Part shown: positions 34,540-46,826 of the stretch, one piece after another
How positions within the stretch are numbered: the stretch's first letter is position 1
Layout: each line of letters begins with the position of its first letter
From: Mytilus californianus
Taxonomy: Eukaryota > Mollusca > Bivalvia > Mytilida > Mytilidae
Direction of reading: 5' to 3'
DNA length: 64,000 nt
Assembly (NCBI RefSeq): GCF_021869535.1
Contig: NW_026262690.1
Span: 67,449,995-67,513,994, forward strand
The notes under the pieces: model-generated
Told to the model about the DNA's origin: nothing
The model's database searches: none
The model's input: the letters and a program-made list of their open reading frames with translations, nothing else
Translations under genes and position numbers: made by a program

Positions 34540-34690
34540 AGAGAGGCGAAAGATACCAAAGGGACATTCAAACTAGTCAGTCGAAAATAAACTGACAAAG
34601 CCATGGCTAAAAAAGAAAAAGACAAACAGACAAACAACAGTACACAAAACACAACATAGAAAACTAAAGAGTGAGCAACTTGCAAGACAA
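34540..34690 (+). repeat. Dispersed GGGACA-type repeat, partial
   Basis: 'gagaggcgaaagataccaaa', 'gggacattcaaactagtcag', 'aaactgacaaagccatggct', then 'acaacatagaaaactaaaga'. Ends about 55 bp before the STING2 exon. Confidence 0.7.
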
Positions 34691-34743
34691 TTTGGTTAAC
34701 ACACACATGGATTATGTAAGAGAAACTGACAGATCTGTTTTAG

Positions 34744-34841
34744 AAGACTTTCCTTTGAACACAGGACTGTTACTTCCTGAGATGTAGCCAATGGACTTGC
34801 CTGGGGTTATGTTGTAAATCATCTTAGAGTCATTTTACCAG
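34744..34841 (+). pseudogene. Copy 2 exon: start of STING module 2
   Basis: After acceptor 'gttttag' it reads EDFPLNTGLLLPEM then TAG. Shifting the frame gives GDVANGLAWGYVVNHLRVIL. The exon is 98 nt against 105 in copy 1, so the net 7-nt loss breaks the frame. The Tyr167 position is His here. Confidence 0.75.
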
Positions 34842-35855
34842 GTAATTTCATCAGTATACTAAGAAAGGGAGGGCATAGGTTGTCAGTGTGAGAGACTGTT
34901 ATGATAACAAAGGAATATTGAAGCTATTTTTAAATGTACTTAATATATTTTTTGTTATCTTATGAGAAAGATTATTTGTTACATAAATATATGTCTATTG
35001 TTCCAATGTTAGATGAAGAAAATCATTGATTTATCAATTTGCATATATTAAATGAATGGAAACTTTAACATAGAAGATTAAATAGATTTCTGGTTTCAGA
35101 TATTTAGGTTTTTGTGTAATTTGAAATTTCAATTTTACTATATTTTTCTATTTCAACCCTCCTTTAATTAAATAATTAACAAAAAAAGGTGTGCTGAGGA
35201 TCTTTTTTAGATTGAAAATCCTGTATATGCCACTGACTGTTTCCCAAATGTTATCTTGACCTTGACATCATATTATGTTATAAATTTTTGGCAAGTAAAC
35301 TTGTCCTCAGGCAAGTGGTAATGTCAACATAAGGCCGTGTGTTATGTACCATTATCACTGACAGATGTTGTCTCTTGTTACAGGTCTTTATGTTTAGAAT
35401 ATTTGATGTTGATCAAAGATCTTTGATTGTCTTTATTAATTATTCAATGCTTGTTTAAACAAAGTGTGCATAGATGTAGAAGACAGTATGTTGACCTCTA
35501 CATGTCTTTTGGGGAATTTTTTGTGATGTTGGATTGTTGTTTCATTAACATAGACCACACATTTCATTTCTGTTTCTTGTTTGTGAATACCTAGATTTTT
35601 CTGTTGGGTAGCTGACTTTCTCACCTTATGTCCCTTTATCCAATTGCATGTTTTTATGTCTATTACAGCAATTAGAATAGAATAATTAATTGATTTAGTC
35701 AGGCCCCAAACATAAACCTGAAATATGTCAAGCTATTATTTAAGTTATTTGACATGCAAAATTCAAATTAGTGTCAATTATACGAGAAATTTGAACATAA
35801 ATATTTTCAGAGAAGAGATTCTTTGATGATTTTGAGTATTTTCTTCTTTCTACAG

Positions 35856-36077
35856 ATGCTTTGAAAAACATTGAACAGTCTTTTGAGAAAAAGAATATCA
35901 GCAGTTATAAATGTCCTGAAACTCTGTTTATAATTATACCAAAGAGGTGTGATGCTAAAGGTGTGATGAAAGACAAAAATGACAGAATTACTAACTTTAC
36001 AACTACTCCTGATATTTCATCCTTTTGGTGGGAACCGACCGATTTCTTGTCAAATATATATAATTACTGATCATCGG
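35856..36077 (+). pseudogene. Copy 2 exon: core of STING module 2, last recognisable
   Basis: Encodes DALKNIEQSFEKKNIS, CPETLFIIIPKRC and TDFLSNIYNY, then TGA at 36068-36070. The Arg238 equivalent is Thr, so the phosphate contact is lost. The exon is shorter than in copy 1 (222 against 245 nt). No later exons for the remainder of STING2 were found downstream. Confidence 0.75.
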
Positions 36078-36230
36078 GTAAGTCTTGTTTTCATACTAAG
36101 TCCCACTTTAAATACTGTGAAGATGATATTGTGAGAGAAACAGAATGCGACCAGTGGGTAGACAGGGTAGAATATATTGATGATAACTGATTATTAAATG
36201 ATTGTTATTATATATGTATATATATTTATA
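36078..36230 (+). other. Sequence after last copy 2 exon
   Basis: AT-rich with a short TA-rich tract; no STING exon recognised. Confidence 0.4.
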
Positions 36231-37617
36231 TACACCTCTACCAAGAAATTTGTTTTGCATGTACACGTATAGAAATTGCGGTTTTTATCCAACGCAATCA
36301 TAGGTTTGAACGTTGTTTTCAATTTTAGACTTGTTTATATTTTTTCGTTTGGGCTTGTATTATATTTGCCTTCGGGTTTATATGATCCGTTCATCCTATT
36401 TCGACTCTTCAAAATTCAAGAGTCTATCCTAAATTGAGGTAAATTATATGGCCTTCAAAATACCTTTTCGATTCCTAACATCACTGAAGAGACAGTTATT
36501 GTCAAAATCCGGATATGGTGTACTAATTTTTGCACCTTTTGTTTGCGGTATACAATCTTTTCCGCAAGTTTATTGTTTTCTGTTTGGTATTAAATTAATA
36601 GTTAAGGTCCATTTTGTTACATCTGGTGATCCGTTTATTTGACAATCGCCAATGGCAGTCAGCAGGGTTTAAGAACATCCGTTGTTCGACCTGCTAGTCA
36701 AATGCGTTTTGTTAAAATATACCTTTTCACTTTTTTGGTCTTTTGGAAAATGTTGTTTGTGCTGTATTAAGACACCTCTACCAAGAATTTTGTTTTGCAT
36801 GAACACGTATAGAAATTGCGGTTTTTATCCAACGCAATCATAGGTTTGAACGTTGTTTTCAATTTAAACTTGTATATTTCATCCTAATTCGACTCTTCAA
36901 AATTCAAGAGTCTATCCTAAATTGAGGTAAATTATATGGCCTTCCAAATACCGTTTCGATTCCTAACATCACTGAAGAGACAGTTATTGTCGAAATCCGG
37001 ATATGGTGTACTAATTTTTGCACCTTTTGTTTGCGGTATACCATCTTTTCCGCAAATTTATTGTTTTCTGTTTGGTATTAAATTAATAGTTAAGATCCAT
37101 TTTGTTACATCTGGTGATCCGTTTATTTGGCAATCGCCAATGGCAGTCAGCAGAGTTTCAGAACATCCGTTGTTCGACCTGCTAGTCAAATGCGTTTTGT
37201 TAAAATATACTTTTTCACTTTTTTGGTCTTTTGGAAAATGTTGTTTGTGCTGTATTTAGACCCCTCTACCAAGAAATTTGTTTTGCATGCACACGTATAA
37301 AAATTGCGGTTTTTATCCAACGCAATCATAGGATAGAACGTTGTTTTCAATTTAGACTTGTATATATATACTGCTGACTGCCATTGGCGATTGCCAAATA
37401 AACGGATCACCGATGTAATAAATGGATCTCAATTATAAATTGAATACTAAACAGAAAACAATAAACTTGCGGAAAAGATGGTATACCGCAAACAAAAGGT
37501 GCAAAGGTTTTTGTACACCATATCCGGAATTTCGACAATTAATGTCTCTTCAGTGATGTTAGGAATCGAAACGGTATTTGGAAGGCCATATAATTTACCC
37601 CAATTTAGGATAGACTC

Positions 37618-37635
<18 letters not shown>
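36231..37635. repeat. Local repeat cluster: two direct units, a partial third and an inverted piece
   Basis: Units start 'acacctctaccaagaa' at about 36232 and 36772 (lengths about 540 and 490 bp; the second lacks part of the 'ttttttcgtttgggcttg' segment). A third start at 37261 breaks after about 110 bp. It is followed at 37371-37620 by the reverse complement of the part carrying 'tggccttccaaataccg' and 'caatcgccaatggcagtc'. Open frames at 36448 and 36936 are the same segment twice. Identity unknown. Confidence 0.75.

Positions 37636-37660
<25 letters not shown>
37622..37660. repeat. TA microsatellite
   Basis: About 19 uninterrupted TA dinucleotides at the edge of the inverted piece. Confidence 0.9.
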
Positions 37661-37663
<3 letters not shown>

Positions 37664-39542
37664 CGTCTAAACATCTTTTGAATGTCAACTATATAACCAC
37701 ATAGAAGCATTGCATTTTTATTTTTGGCATAGAAAACTTATCTTTATTAAGGCCTATCACTGATTACCAGGTCTTGTTTTTTGTGTCCAGAGGCTAATTC
37801 AGAATCTGCTTCTGGTAATTGTACCAATACATCTATCATGCCTAAAAATATTGAAATACAATTTTTGAAAAAACATGATTCCTTTATAAATAATATTATG
37901 GAAAAAGCTGGGTATAAACTTCAGTTTTTTATAAATATTCCATTTTCTGGGGATGTATAGGAATATCTTTGTCTGTCTGTGTAAATTGTGTTTATCATAG
38001 TATTTTTGAATGCCATTCAAATTATTATTGATACTTGGTATTAGTGATTCCCACCATTAAAGGGAGGTTTAAATGTCTGCCTGCAAGGTCAAGGCCAAAA
38101 GATTAGTTTGGTTTTAAATCCCCACTTTCAAATAAACAAAGTTGTGTCCAACAGAATGTTTGAATGCCTTGAAGATATTATTGATGTTTAAAATTATTGT
38201 TGACCACAACCAGAGGGTGTTTGGGAATAAGGTTGGGATGTTTGTCGGCATGGTTAAGATCAGAATACTTTGTATATTAAGATGAGTCAATACAAGGGTA
38301 TGGTGGTGTAGCATTTGACAAGATTTGCTACAAGTACCTCTAGATAAATAATTCCTATAGATGGAATTGTACTTTGACTATGTTTAAGCTTGTTCAAATA
38401 CAATTGACTTTCAACTTTCGTGGTTTTCGTGGAAGGCTTTATCCACAAATTTAAGTGTCCAACGAAATATAACAACTGTTGTCCAAATCAGGACATGGAA
38501 AGATCCCCTGTAGGTTTGACTACATGGATACGGGCATATAATCTAGAGAAAAACATTGAACATCAGCAAACGCACTATGAACAATATGCAGTTGCGTAGC
38601 ACCAGTGTAGCATGTACAACTTTAGACAGGATTTTAATCTTTAAATAACTTAAGTTATACGACTTTTAACCATTTAATTCTCATGAAAAATTGGTTTTGA
38701 AAGATGAAAGTCAGACTTCCGTTGAAGATATATGATGATGAAGAGTTTATTTTATCTCCTCAAAATTCTCTCACTAAAACAATAATAATTTCATATTGGT
38801 CTTTCTTTAAATAATATGTTTATGGCCCAATTAACACCTTTGATGATCGTTATTCTGTTGATCATTCGATCACGGGTTAATTAGTGTCACCACTTCTGAT
38901 TACACATTTGCAACAATTAAAATGTTTACTTTGCAATTTCCTTCAATGAGACAATTTGTATTCAGAGATGTATCAGCTTAATTCTGAAAACAATTATTTT
39001 ATTAAAATTTGATGAATGTTGTCAGAAATGAAAGACGAACATGTAAGTGAAAATGAACACCATATGATTATTTTCAAGAATCTTCGTTTCTGATGGGTTT
39101 AAATTCTTCACCTGAAATTTTTTTTCAGAAAATTAGATCCACAAATATAAGAACCCACGAACATGTAACTTTTGCTCAATCCACGAAATTTGATACTCTC
39201 AAATAAAAGTACTTTCACAGTATGTTAAAAAAAAAAGAAGAGGGGAAAGTTACCAAAAGGGACATTCAAACTGGTCAAAACTGCTCATTTAAGCAAAAGA
39301 AATGCAGTGTTAAATCACTTACATTTTATACTTCAAAAATTAATAAATTTTAAAGAAACTAAGGTTTCAACTTCCTCAGGCAAATTTGACTTTGATGGAT
39401 TTGGCTATTTTTTTAGGTTCTCTTTGGTCATATATCTCTTCAACTGATTCTGTTCTTGGCTTTCAAATATTCGGCTTTGATCATTTCTGATGAAGGTTAA
39501 TCCAGAAAAGGTCACATGAAATATATAAAGTGTTGTTTGCAT
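37661..39542. other. Intergenic, nothing recognised
   Basis: AT-rich, with a short GGGACA-type fragment at about 39230-39290 ('gggacattcaaactggtc'). Minus-strand open frames at 37799-38475 show no family features. Confidence 0.45.
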
Positions 39543-40520
39543 TTTTATACGACCGCAAACAATTTTTTGCGTTCGTATAATGCTATCATGTCGTCGTCGG
39601 CGTCGTCCGAAGACACATTTGGTTTCCGGACAATCATTTTAGTTTAAGTGAATGGATCTCTATGAAATTTTACCAGAAGGTTCAATACCACGAAACATGC
39701 AAAAGGAAGGTTGGCATTGATTTTGGGGGTTATGGTATCAATTGTTTAGGAATTAGGGGCCAAAAAGGGGCCAAAAACAAGCATGTTTGTAGTTTTAAGA
39801 CAATAACTTGTGTTTAAGTGTATGGATCTCTCTTAAATTGTACTACAAGGTTCCATACCACAAAAGGAAGGCTGGGATTGAGTTTGGGGGTAATTACTTC
39901 AGGGGGGGTTCCAATTTTTTGGGGGGGTTTATATTTTTTTCTTCAAAATTTTAGAAATTTCAATTTTTTTGAAAAGCTTCAAGAAGAAATCTTCAATTGC
40001 ACAGTATTGCGCAATAGCAAGAAATCGTCATTTGCACAGTATTGCAATATATTGGGCCCCATTTTCAAACTGGTCTGCATTGAGGTCAAAAGGGTCCAAA
40101 ATTAAAGTTTGTTTGATTTCATCAAAATCTGAATTATTGCGGCTGTATGGTATGCTGAATGTTATTGTGCATTTAGATTTTTTATTTTGAGCCCTGTTTT
40201 TAAATTAGTCAATATTAAGTTTTGAAGGGTCCAAAATTCAACTTTTTTTTATTTCAACTAAAATTAAATTTTTGGTGTTTTTTTTATTAATGCTGACTCT
40301 AACTATGTTGTTAGATTTTGGATATCAGACCATTCTAGGTAAATTAAATGTCTCATTTCAAATTTTTAAGATCTTTGACCACATTTATTTTGTGTCGGAA
40401 ACCTTTGATCGGAAAAATTTGATCACAATCCAAATTCAGGCAGTATCAAGCTTGAATATTGTGTCCAAACTTGCCCCAACTGTTCAGGGTTCGACCTCTG
40501 CGGTCATATCAGGCTGTGCT
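39543..40520 (+). repeat. Family D repeat, long copy
   Basis: Head 'ttttatacgaccgcaaacaa' pairs with 'ttttttgcgttcgtataa'; 'gtcgtcgtcggcgtcgtcc' follows, then repeated 'tggatctctatgaaattt' and 'ggttccataccacaaaagg' blocks, ending 'ccccaactgttcagggtt' and 'cgacctctgcggtcat'. The first 5.6-kb duplicated unit begins inside it at 40384. Confidence 0.85.
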
Positions 40521-41204
40521 TAGTTAACACTATATTACATGACTCTGGGAATCTTTTATGTCTCAGCATGACTGTATAAACACGATTGTATAACAGGTTA
40601 CTATCTGTTTACACACACAATGTATCCTGTTGTCAAATAGAATTTGATAGAAAAAAACCTAAAAATAGCCTACTTTTAAATCAAATTTGTAGCAAGAAGA
40701 AAATAATCAATTTGAAAATAAACTACACCACGTTCAACTTTAATTTTTCATCTATTTCTTGGTTGCAGCAGCTAAGGTATATCATCAGTAAAAGTATTTT
40801 ATTTATTTTTTCAAAGCTGACCACTCTTCCGAAAAATGACATTTTCCTGTAAGAATAACGGCAAATGTAAGACATTTGACATCACTGTAAAAAATCCAAA
40901 TTTGTAGCAAGAAGTTCAAACATAATTTTAAAATAATTTATAGCATTAAAAAGCGGGAGACACGTTAAGGATTAAGAAATCCACTGAGAAGAAAATTGAA
41001 TATCGTCTTGTAAAGATTATTTTCCATATAACTTCTATATACCGATGTTATCCATGTATCTCAATTCACGCATGCGCAATATCGACCGGACTGATTCTTG
41101 ACAATTGATTAAAAAAAATATGGTAGTTACTGCTAAATGGCAGGACCGATGACATTTTGATTTGGGATTTTCTCAAGATTGACTGACTTATTTTACACTA
41201 TATA

Positions 41205-41560
41205 AAAAAGAAGATGTGGTATGATTTCCAATGAGACAACTCTCCACAACAGACCAAATGACACAGAAATTAACAACTATAGGTCACCGTACGGCCTTCA
41301 ATAATGAACAAAGCCCATACCGCACAGTCAGCTATAAAAGGCCCCGAAATGACAATGTAAAACAATTCAAACGAGAAAACTAACGGCCTAATTTATGTAC
41401 AAAAAATGAACGAAAAACAAATATGTAACACATAAACAAACGACAACCATTGAATTACAGGATCCTGACTTGGGACAGGCACATACATACAGAATGTGGC
41501 GGGGTTAAACATGTTAGCGGGATCCCAACCCTCCCCCTAACCTGGGACAGTGGTGTAACA
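41205..41560 (+). repeat. Family H repeat (duplicated at 46827-47182)
   Basis: 'agaagatgtggtatgatttc', 'aatgagacaactctccac', 'aaattaacaactataggtca', 'ccgtacggccttca', 'gccccgaaatgacaatg', 'aacggcctaatttatgtac', 'gacttgggacaggcacatac' and 'tgtggcggggttaaacatg'. A very common dispersed element, known to me from mussel sequence. Confidence 0.85.
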
Positions 41561-42552
41561 GTACAACATAAGAACGAACTATAAAAATTAGTTGAAAGAG
41601 GCTTAACTCATCAGATGGATAAAAATACAAATACTACAAATACAAGTGGACGTGGCCGGGTACTTGTACATCCAAACAACAAAAAGACACTAAGTACAGA
41701 TCTGAGAGTACTCGCAGTTACTGACAGCTAGTTCAAAGCCACTAACAACTAATAAAAAAAATCATGCATCTAAGACTAAATTATCAATCCGTACACATCC
41801 AGCATCCAATGGATTGAGTGTAAAGACGTCATAAACAGTCAGAGAAAAACATGATCTTGTGTAATGCCAAGATACAGGTATCGACAGATTGTAGATCCAT
41901 GAATGTGTATATGTATATAACAGTAATATTTAGTTTGCTTTTAATATACTGATAACAAAATCAATATCAGTACCAATAAAAACAATATTTAATGATCTAA
42001 TTACAGTGTTGAATTGTATACTTATAAAAAATGATACATATAAACATACATTTCCTCTGATTGGAAAAAATATCCGTAAAAAACGTCCGTACTTTATCCG
42101 TTTTTAGTATCTCCTAGATCTGGTTCCTTTGGACATGGGAAACAAGTCTGCTCTACTTTCGTTTTGAACAGTTAAAAAAAAAACCCATGATGCGCTGGTA
42201 ATTCCAGCAACTGTTCAAACGAAAGATGTAAGCCTAATTTCATCAAGTTAATTTTTATCTGAGAAAGCGTCACAAAGTATAAAGAACAAAGGTAGACGAA
42301 AAGAAGATTAGCTGTAAACTTTGCCCGATACGGCCGGAAGATAAGTTTTCGAATTGCTGTACCACTTTAAAACATTCAACGTTTGATTACTGTTCCTTTC
42401 CTGGAAGAAAGAAAGGGTAAGTGAAAATGCCCAAGGATAATATACAAAGTAAATTGTTCAATATTTTTTACGGTCTGATAGTAACAGTTGAGTAAAACAA
42501 TTCTTGTAAACTCTTCCCCAGCTTTCTACTGTTCCTGTCAGGATTTTAACTA

Positions 42553-42659
42553 GTCCAAATAATAATTTATGACGTCTTGAAAGGCAATTTTAATTTTTTT
42601 TTTCTGTGACAATTGTGGTGTAATAAAATAGCCTTTCAAGATGTCATAATTATTTGGAC
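42553..42659. repeat. Inverted repeat, about 30-bp arms (also 48175-48281)
   Basis: Left arm 'gtccaaataataatttat' plus 'gacgtcttgaaaggc'; right arm 'gcctttcaagatgtcat' plus 'aattatttggac'. The loop is about 45 bp with a T run. Looks like a small foldback or MITE. Confidence 0.8.
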
Positions 42660-43004
42660 AAGATTTATCATAATACTTAAGGACAGGGCACTATTCTGTG
42701 TGTGCATGGCCAAATCAGAAAGGCACTGACTACAACTATGTTAAAAAAGACACTAATTACCAAAATGCTATTTTGGTTGAGGAACCGATTAAATACGAAT
42801 GTAACAATAATATTTGTGTCTATGGGTACATTGCAGTATTGTTAAGTTACATTTTTATTAAACTTTTAACCAAAGTTTAGTTTTGTTGCTGAATTCTCTG
42901 CTATGCTTGATAATAATGATAACAATTTATCAGTTCCTCACCCGACCTAGCATTCCGGCAATAAGTAATCGTAGCCAGTGCTAATCACTCATCCCTAGTA
43001 TTTC

Positions 43005-43400
43005 CATGCAGCTCAACTTTTTCCATGAAAAAATGATGGAAAATGATGGAAATTTCGTTTTTTCCATGGAATTCCATGGAAGTTCATGGAAAAATATTCA
43101 ATCATTGATAGAAACTTATATGTGTCACTTATTCCATCATTTTCCATGATATGATGGAAAACTTTCCATGGAATTCCATGGAAAAATACTGTTTGGATGG
43201 AAAATGGGATGGAAAGTAGACTTAGAAAACTTTGTAGATGGAAAAGATTTTCGAGATTGAAAAGAGGATGGAATCTTGACTTAGAATATTTTTAACATGG
43301 AAAAGAGGATATAATCTGGACTTAGAATATTTTTGAGATGGAAAGGGTGTTGAATGATGACTTTAGTGTGGAAAAAAATGTACACACAAATTATTTCCAT
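43005..43400. repeat. Low-complexity TTCCATGGAA / GATGGAAAA tract (also 48627-49022)
   Basis: Dense in self-complementary 'ttccatggaattccatggaa' and direct 'gatggaaaa..cttagaat' repeats, the latter with a period of about 50 bp. Non-coding. Confidence 0.75.
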
Positions 43401-46400
43401 GCATTAATTATTATCATCAATTAGACATGTGAGCCAGTGAAAGAAATGTAATGTGCCATCTGTTTTTCATTCATCTCTGTGTAGTCCACAGGAAGTATTA
43501 TGAACATAGAGTGTGAGGCCAAATGAAGGGGAGCACATGGCTTTATACATTTTTGTGCAATTATTATAACTTAAAACATAAAGATGGTAAATAAACAATA
43601 AATGGATAATTTTTTATTATAATATATATAAAATATTCAAGATATAGGTAATTAACAGTATTCAATCGGGGCACTTTTAAAAGAAATCAGACAACTCCTT
43701 ATACAACCCCCAACACATTTAAAATTTGAACTTGCAATGAAATGCAGACAACAAGCAAAGATGTCTTCTCTCTTGAACAAAATGTAAAGTTTACATTGGA
43801 TGCAGATGAAATAGTTCCAAATAGTTCTTGACATTAAATAGTGCAGATGTATTCTCTGATGCGTTGACTGTTAGATTTAGGAGCATACCTTTTGGTAAGT
43901 ACAATGAATTAGATTCCACCATTTTGAATGTGTGCATGCTCCTTTAGTTCAACATAATAACAATAAGTGTCAAGAAAAGACCTAGATATTAGATTTATAC
44001 ATATAATTATGATGATTGCCTAAGACAAGACAAACTGTTTTATAATGTATTATATATAAACTAATAATCTACTTATTTGATTAGGGATTTTTCGTTTTGA
44101 ATTTTCCTCGGAGTTCGGTATTTTTGTTATTTTACTTTCTACTAATGAAGTAATTTGGTTATAAAATTAAAGATCTGTGGTATGATTGCCAATGAGACAT
44201 ATATCCATAAAAGTAAAAAAGTGTATCAGTATAACAAACTACAGATCAAAACTAAGATTTAAAAAAAGGGACAAGACCCATCATGATATTTACATGCAAT
44301 GAAAAAAAAATATTTAAGACAAAGGCCAGAACAACCTCTAAACTTCATGCACCAGTTTCTTGGAACAGGTACATATAACACCGAAGTGAGCTTAAATGTA
44401 TTCTAAAACCAAAAGAGGATTAGCCACTGTGTGTAAACCGAATTGGAGAGGGATCAATAAGAATCTTATACAAAATTTGGAAAAGTGCACTTGATGGTGA
44501 AAATTTATTTGTACTCGCAACGAAACAGGAGAAAAGCTCGTCAAACCTCACTTTTCAACCTGTTTCTAAAGCTCATACAAATAAATTTTATATTTTCTGA
44601 TGATGTACATATATTGCATATATCCCACTTTAATGTGATCTGTAAAATCGGATACAATGTTCTGCAAATCTTTGCAGAAAACAATAATTTTTTGAAGGGA
44701 AAAAATTGGAAAGATAATTCAAATAATTTTCTATATGTTTTTTTTATGGTATGTGCTAAAATTAAAAACTTATATGGAACATTCTTGAAAATAAATATAC
44801 TGAACATTCTTAAAAATGGCATATTTGTATTTGGACATTCTAAAAAATGGCATATTTGTATTTGAACATTCTTACATATTATTGGAGGTGTACTTTTTGC
44901 CTGAATTTGTCTGGGACAATACAATATGTTTAAAGTACAATATAAATAAACAGTGAGACAATTAAGTGAAAACATCGTCATAATTTACCAAAAATATGTA
45001 TGAGTTAGGTGTCTGGAATGCTTAGCACACCTATGTAAGTTTTCTTGTTACTGTAAACAAAAATGTATTTACTACTGCACATTAGAACTTAATTGTATTC
45101 ATTGCATAACATTTAAAACATTAAGTCTGCCTGGAGAGAATCACTCTTGGACTGCTACATTGCTCCTAATGGGGAAAAATCAGAACCCTAGTTTTAGAGA
45201 GTAGAGAACACACAGTTACTTTATCGTATATGATCAAACGGCAACTAAAATCAATGTGAACTTGGAACTTCAATAAGATTAGTAAGTTGGTATTCACCTG
45301 TCAGTTTTAATTGATAGTTGAAAATATGATCTTGGTGATTTAGTTTGAAGTTAAAAGTAAGTTGTACAGGCACTGTTTCATTTTCTAAATTCTTGTCATT
45401 TTTGTAATCCCTTGCGTTATTGTCTCATCAGTGTTCCTCTCAATTCTAATTACACATAAAAAATTAAATTCTAACTATTGGTATAGGTAATCACAAAATC
45501 TGCAACAATATTCCTCTCCTGTTTCTATGAAATTTTTAGACATGTAAGAAAATGTTAGCAGAAACATCAATTTACAAACAGTAACCTGAAATGAACTATA
45601 TGTAAAAACAAAACTAGTACATGTAATTCAAACTTTTTATCTATCAGTTATGATGGTATAATTGCTGTTCCCTTTAATCTTTTATTTTCATGCAGGAATT
45701 TTGGTTACCAATATATTGGTTTCTGGTGTAGATGTAATATTCTTTATTATGAAGTGTTTCCTTTTATTAACAATTAACTGAATTGAAATCCTGACATATC
45801 TGATAAAAGACTGTTCAATATATATTGACCTCTAGATGTCTCCTATTGCTTTTTGCTTTGTTGGGTTGCCATATCATTGGCTTTAACACATCATCCATTG
45901 GACATAATATACTAGTAGAAAAAGAATAACAAAGGTATATCTGAGATTCTATTTAGTCTTTATAAAAGTATTAACAACCTTTCTTGTTTTTACAAATAGA
46001 TTTTTTTTATTTTGTGTCGGAAACCTTTGATCGGAAAAATTTGATCACAATCCAAATTCAGGCAGTATCAAGCTTGAATATTGTGTCCAAACTTGCCCCA
46101 ACTGTTCAGGGTTCGACCTCTGCGGTCATATCAGGCTGTGCTTAGTTAACACTATATTACATGACTCTGGGAATCTTTTATGTCTCAGCATGACTGTATA
46201 AACACGATTGTATAACAGGTTACTATCTGTTTACACACACAATGTATCCTGTTGTCAAATAGAATTTGATAGAAAAAAACCTAAAAATAGCCTACTTTTA
46301 AATCAAATTTGTAGCAAGAAGAAAATAATCAATTTGAAAATAAACTACACCACGTTCAACTTTAATTTTTCATCTATTTCTTGGTTGCAGCAGCTAAGGT

Positions 46401-46826
46401 ATATCATCAGTAAAAGTATTTTATTTATTTTTTCAAAGCTGACCACTCTTCCGAAAAATGACATTTTCCTGTAAGAATAACGGCAAATGTAAGACATTTG
46501 ACATCACTGTAAAAAATCCAAATTTGTAGCAAGAAGTTCAAACATAATTTTAAAATAATTTATAGCATTAAAAATCGGGAGACACGTTAAGGATTAAGAA
46601 ATCCACTGAGAAGAAAATTGAATATCGTCTTGTAAAGATTATTTTCCATATAACTTCTATATACCGATGTTATCCATGTATCTCAATTCACGCATGCGCA
46701 ATATCGACCGGACTGATTCTTGACAATTGATTAAAAAAAATATGGTAGTTACTGCTAAATGGCAGGACCGATGACATTTTGATTTGGGATTTTCTCAAGA
46801 TTGACTGACTTATTTTACACTATATA

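Larger units (their letters stand above)
33478..34743 (+). other. Intron of copy 2
   Basis: Contains a dispersed 'aactagacgtgtcggaatga' repeat (34021-34345) and a GGGACA fragment (34540-34690). The open frame 33497-33754 has no family features and is taken as chance. Confidence 0.6.
27438..36077 (+). pseudogene. TIR-STING-TIR-STING gene copy 2, decayed
   Basis: All four modules are visible in order: TIR1 (27438-27761, 28358-28450), STING1 (30357-30452, 30932-31167, 31859-32045, 32512-32591), TIR2 (33020-33477) and partial STING2 (34744-34841, 35856-36077). Splice sites and phases match copy 1 where comparable. Lesions seen: TAG at 27717-27719 in TIR1; a one-base deficit in the A run near 28390; TAG at 30988-30990 in STING1; a one-base gain near 33322 in TIR2; TGA at 33432-33434; a net 7-nt loss with frame change near 34778 in STING2; TGA at 36068-36070; and no recognisable last two STING2 exons. 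The lesions are too many for sequencing error alone. The copy still documents the full ancestral architecture because the phases restore at each exon end. Partial expression of an upstream TIR fragment is possible. Confidence 0.82.
40384..46005. repeat. 5,622-bp tandem duplication, unit 1
   Basis: The sequence from 'tttattttgtgtcggaaacc' (40384) to 'tttttacaaataga' is repeated at an offset of exactly 5,622 bp. Only two base differences were noticed by eye: G at 40953 against T at 46575, and T at 41302 against C at 46924. The unit contains the end of a family D repeat, a family H copy, a hairpin, a 'ttccatggaattccatggaa' low-complexity tract and unrecognised sequence. No gene is supported; the overlapping 126- and 146-codon frames near 44485-44981 mirror each other. 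Confidence 0.95.

Noticed and set aside
36448..37259. Two similar open frames (64 and 107 codons) in tandem, possible small gene family
   Set aside because: They are the same part of a local non-coding repeat, one with a stop; the inverted copy downstream shows similar decay.
44485..44981. Overlapping 126- and 146-codon open frames on opposite strands, repeated at 50107-50603
   Set aside because: They mirror each other in AT-rich repeated DNA, show no family motif or splice context, and the second pair is only the duplicated unit.
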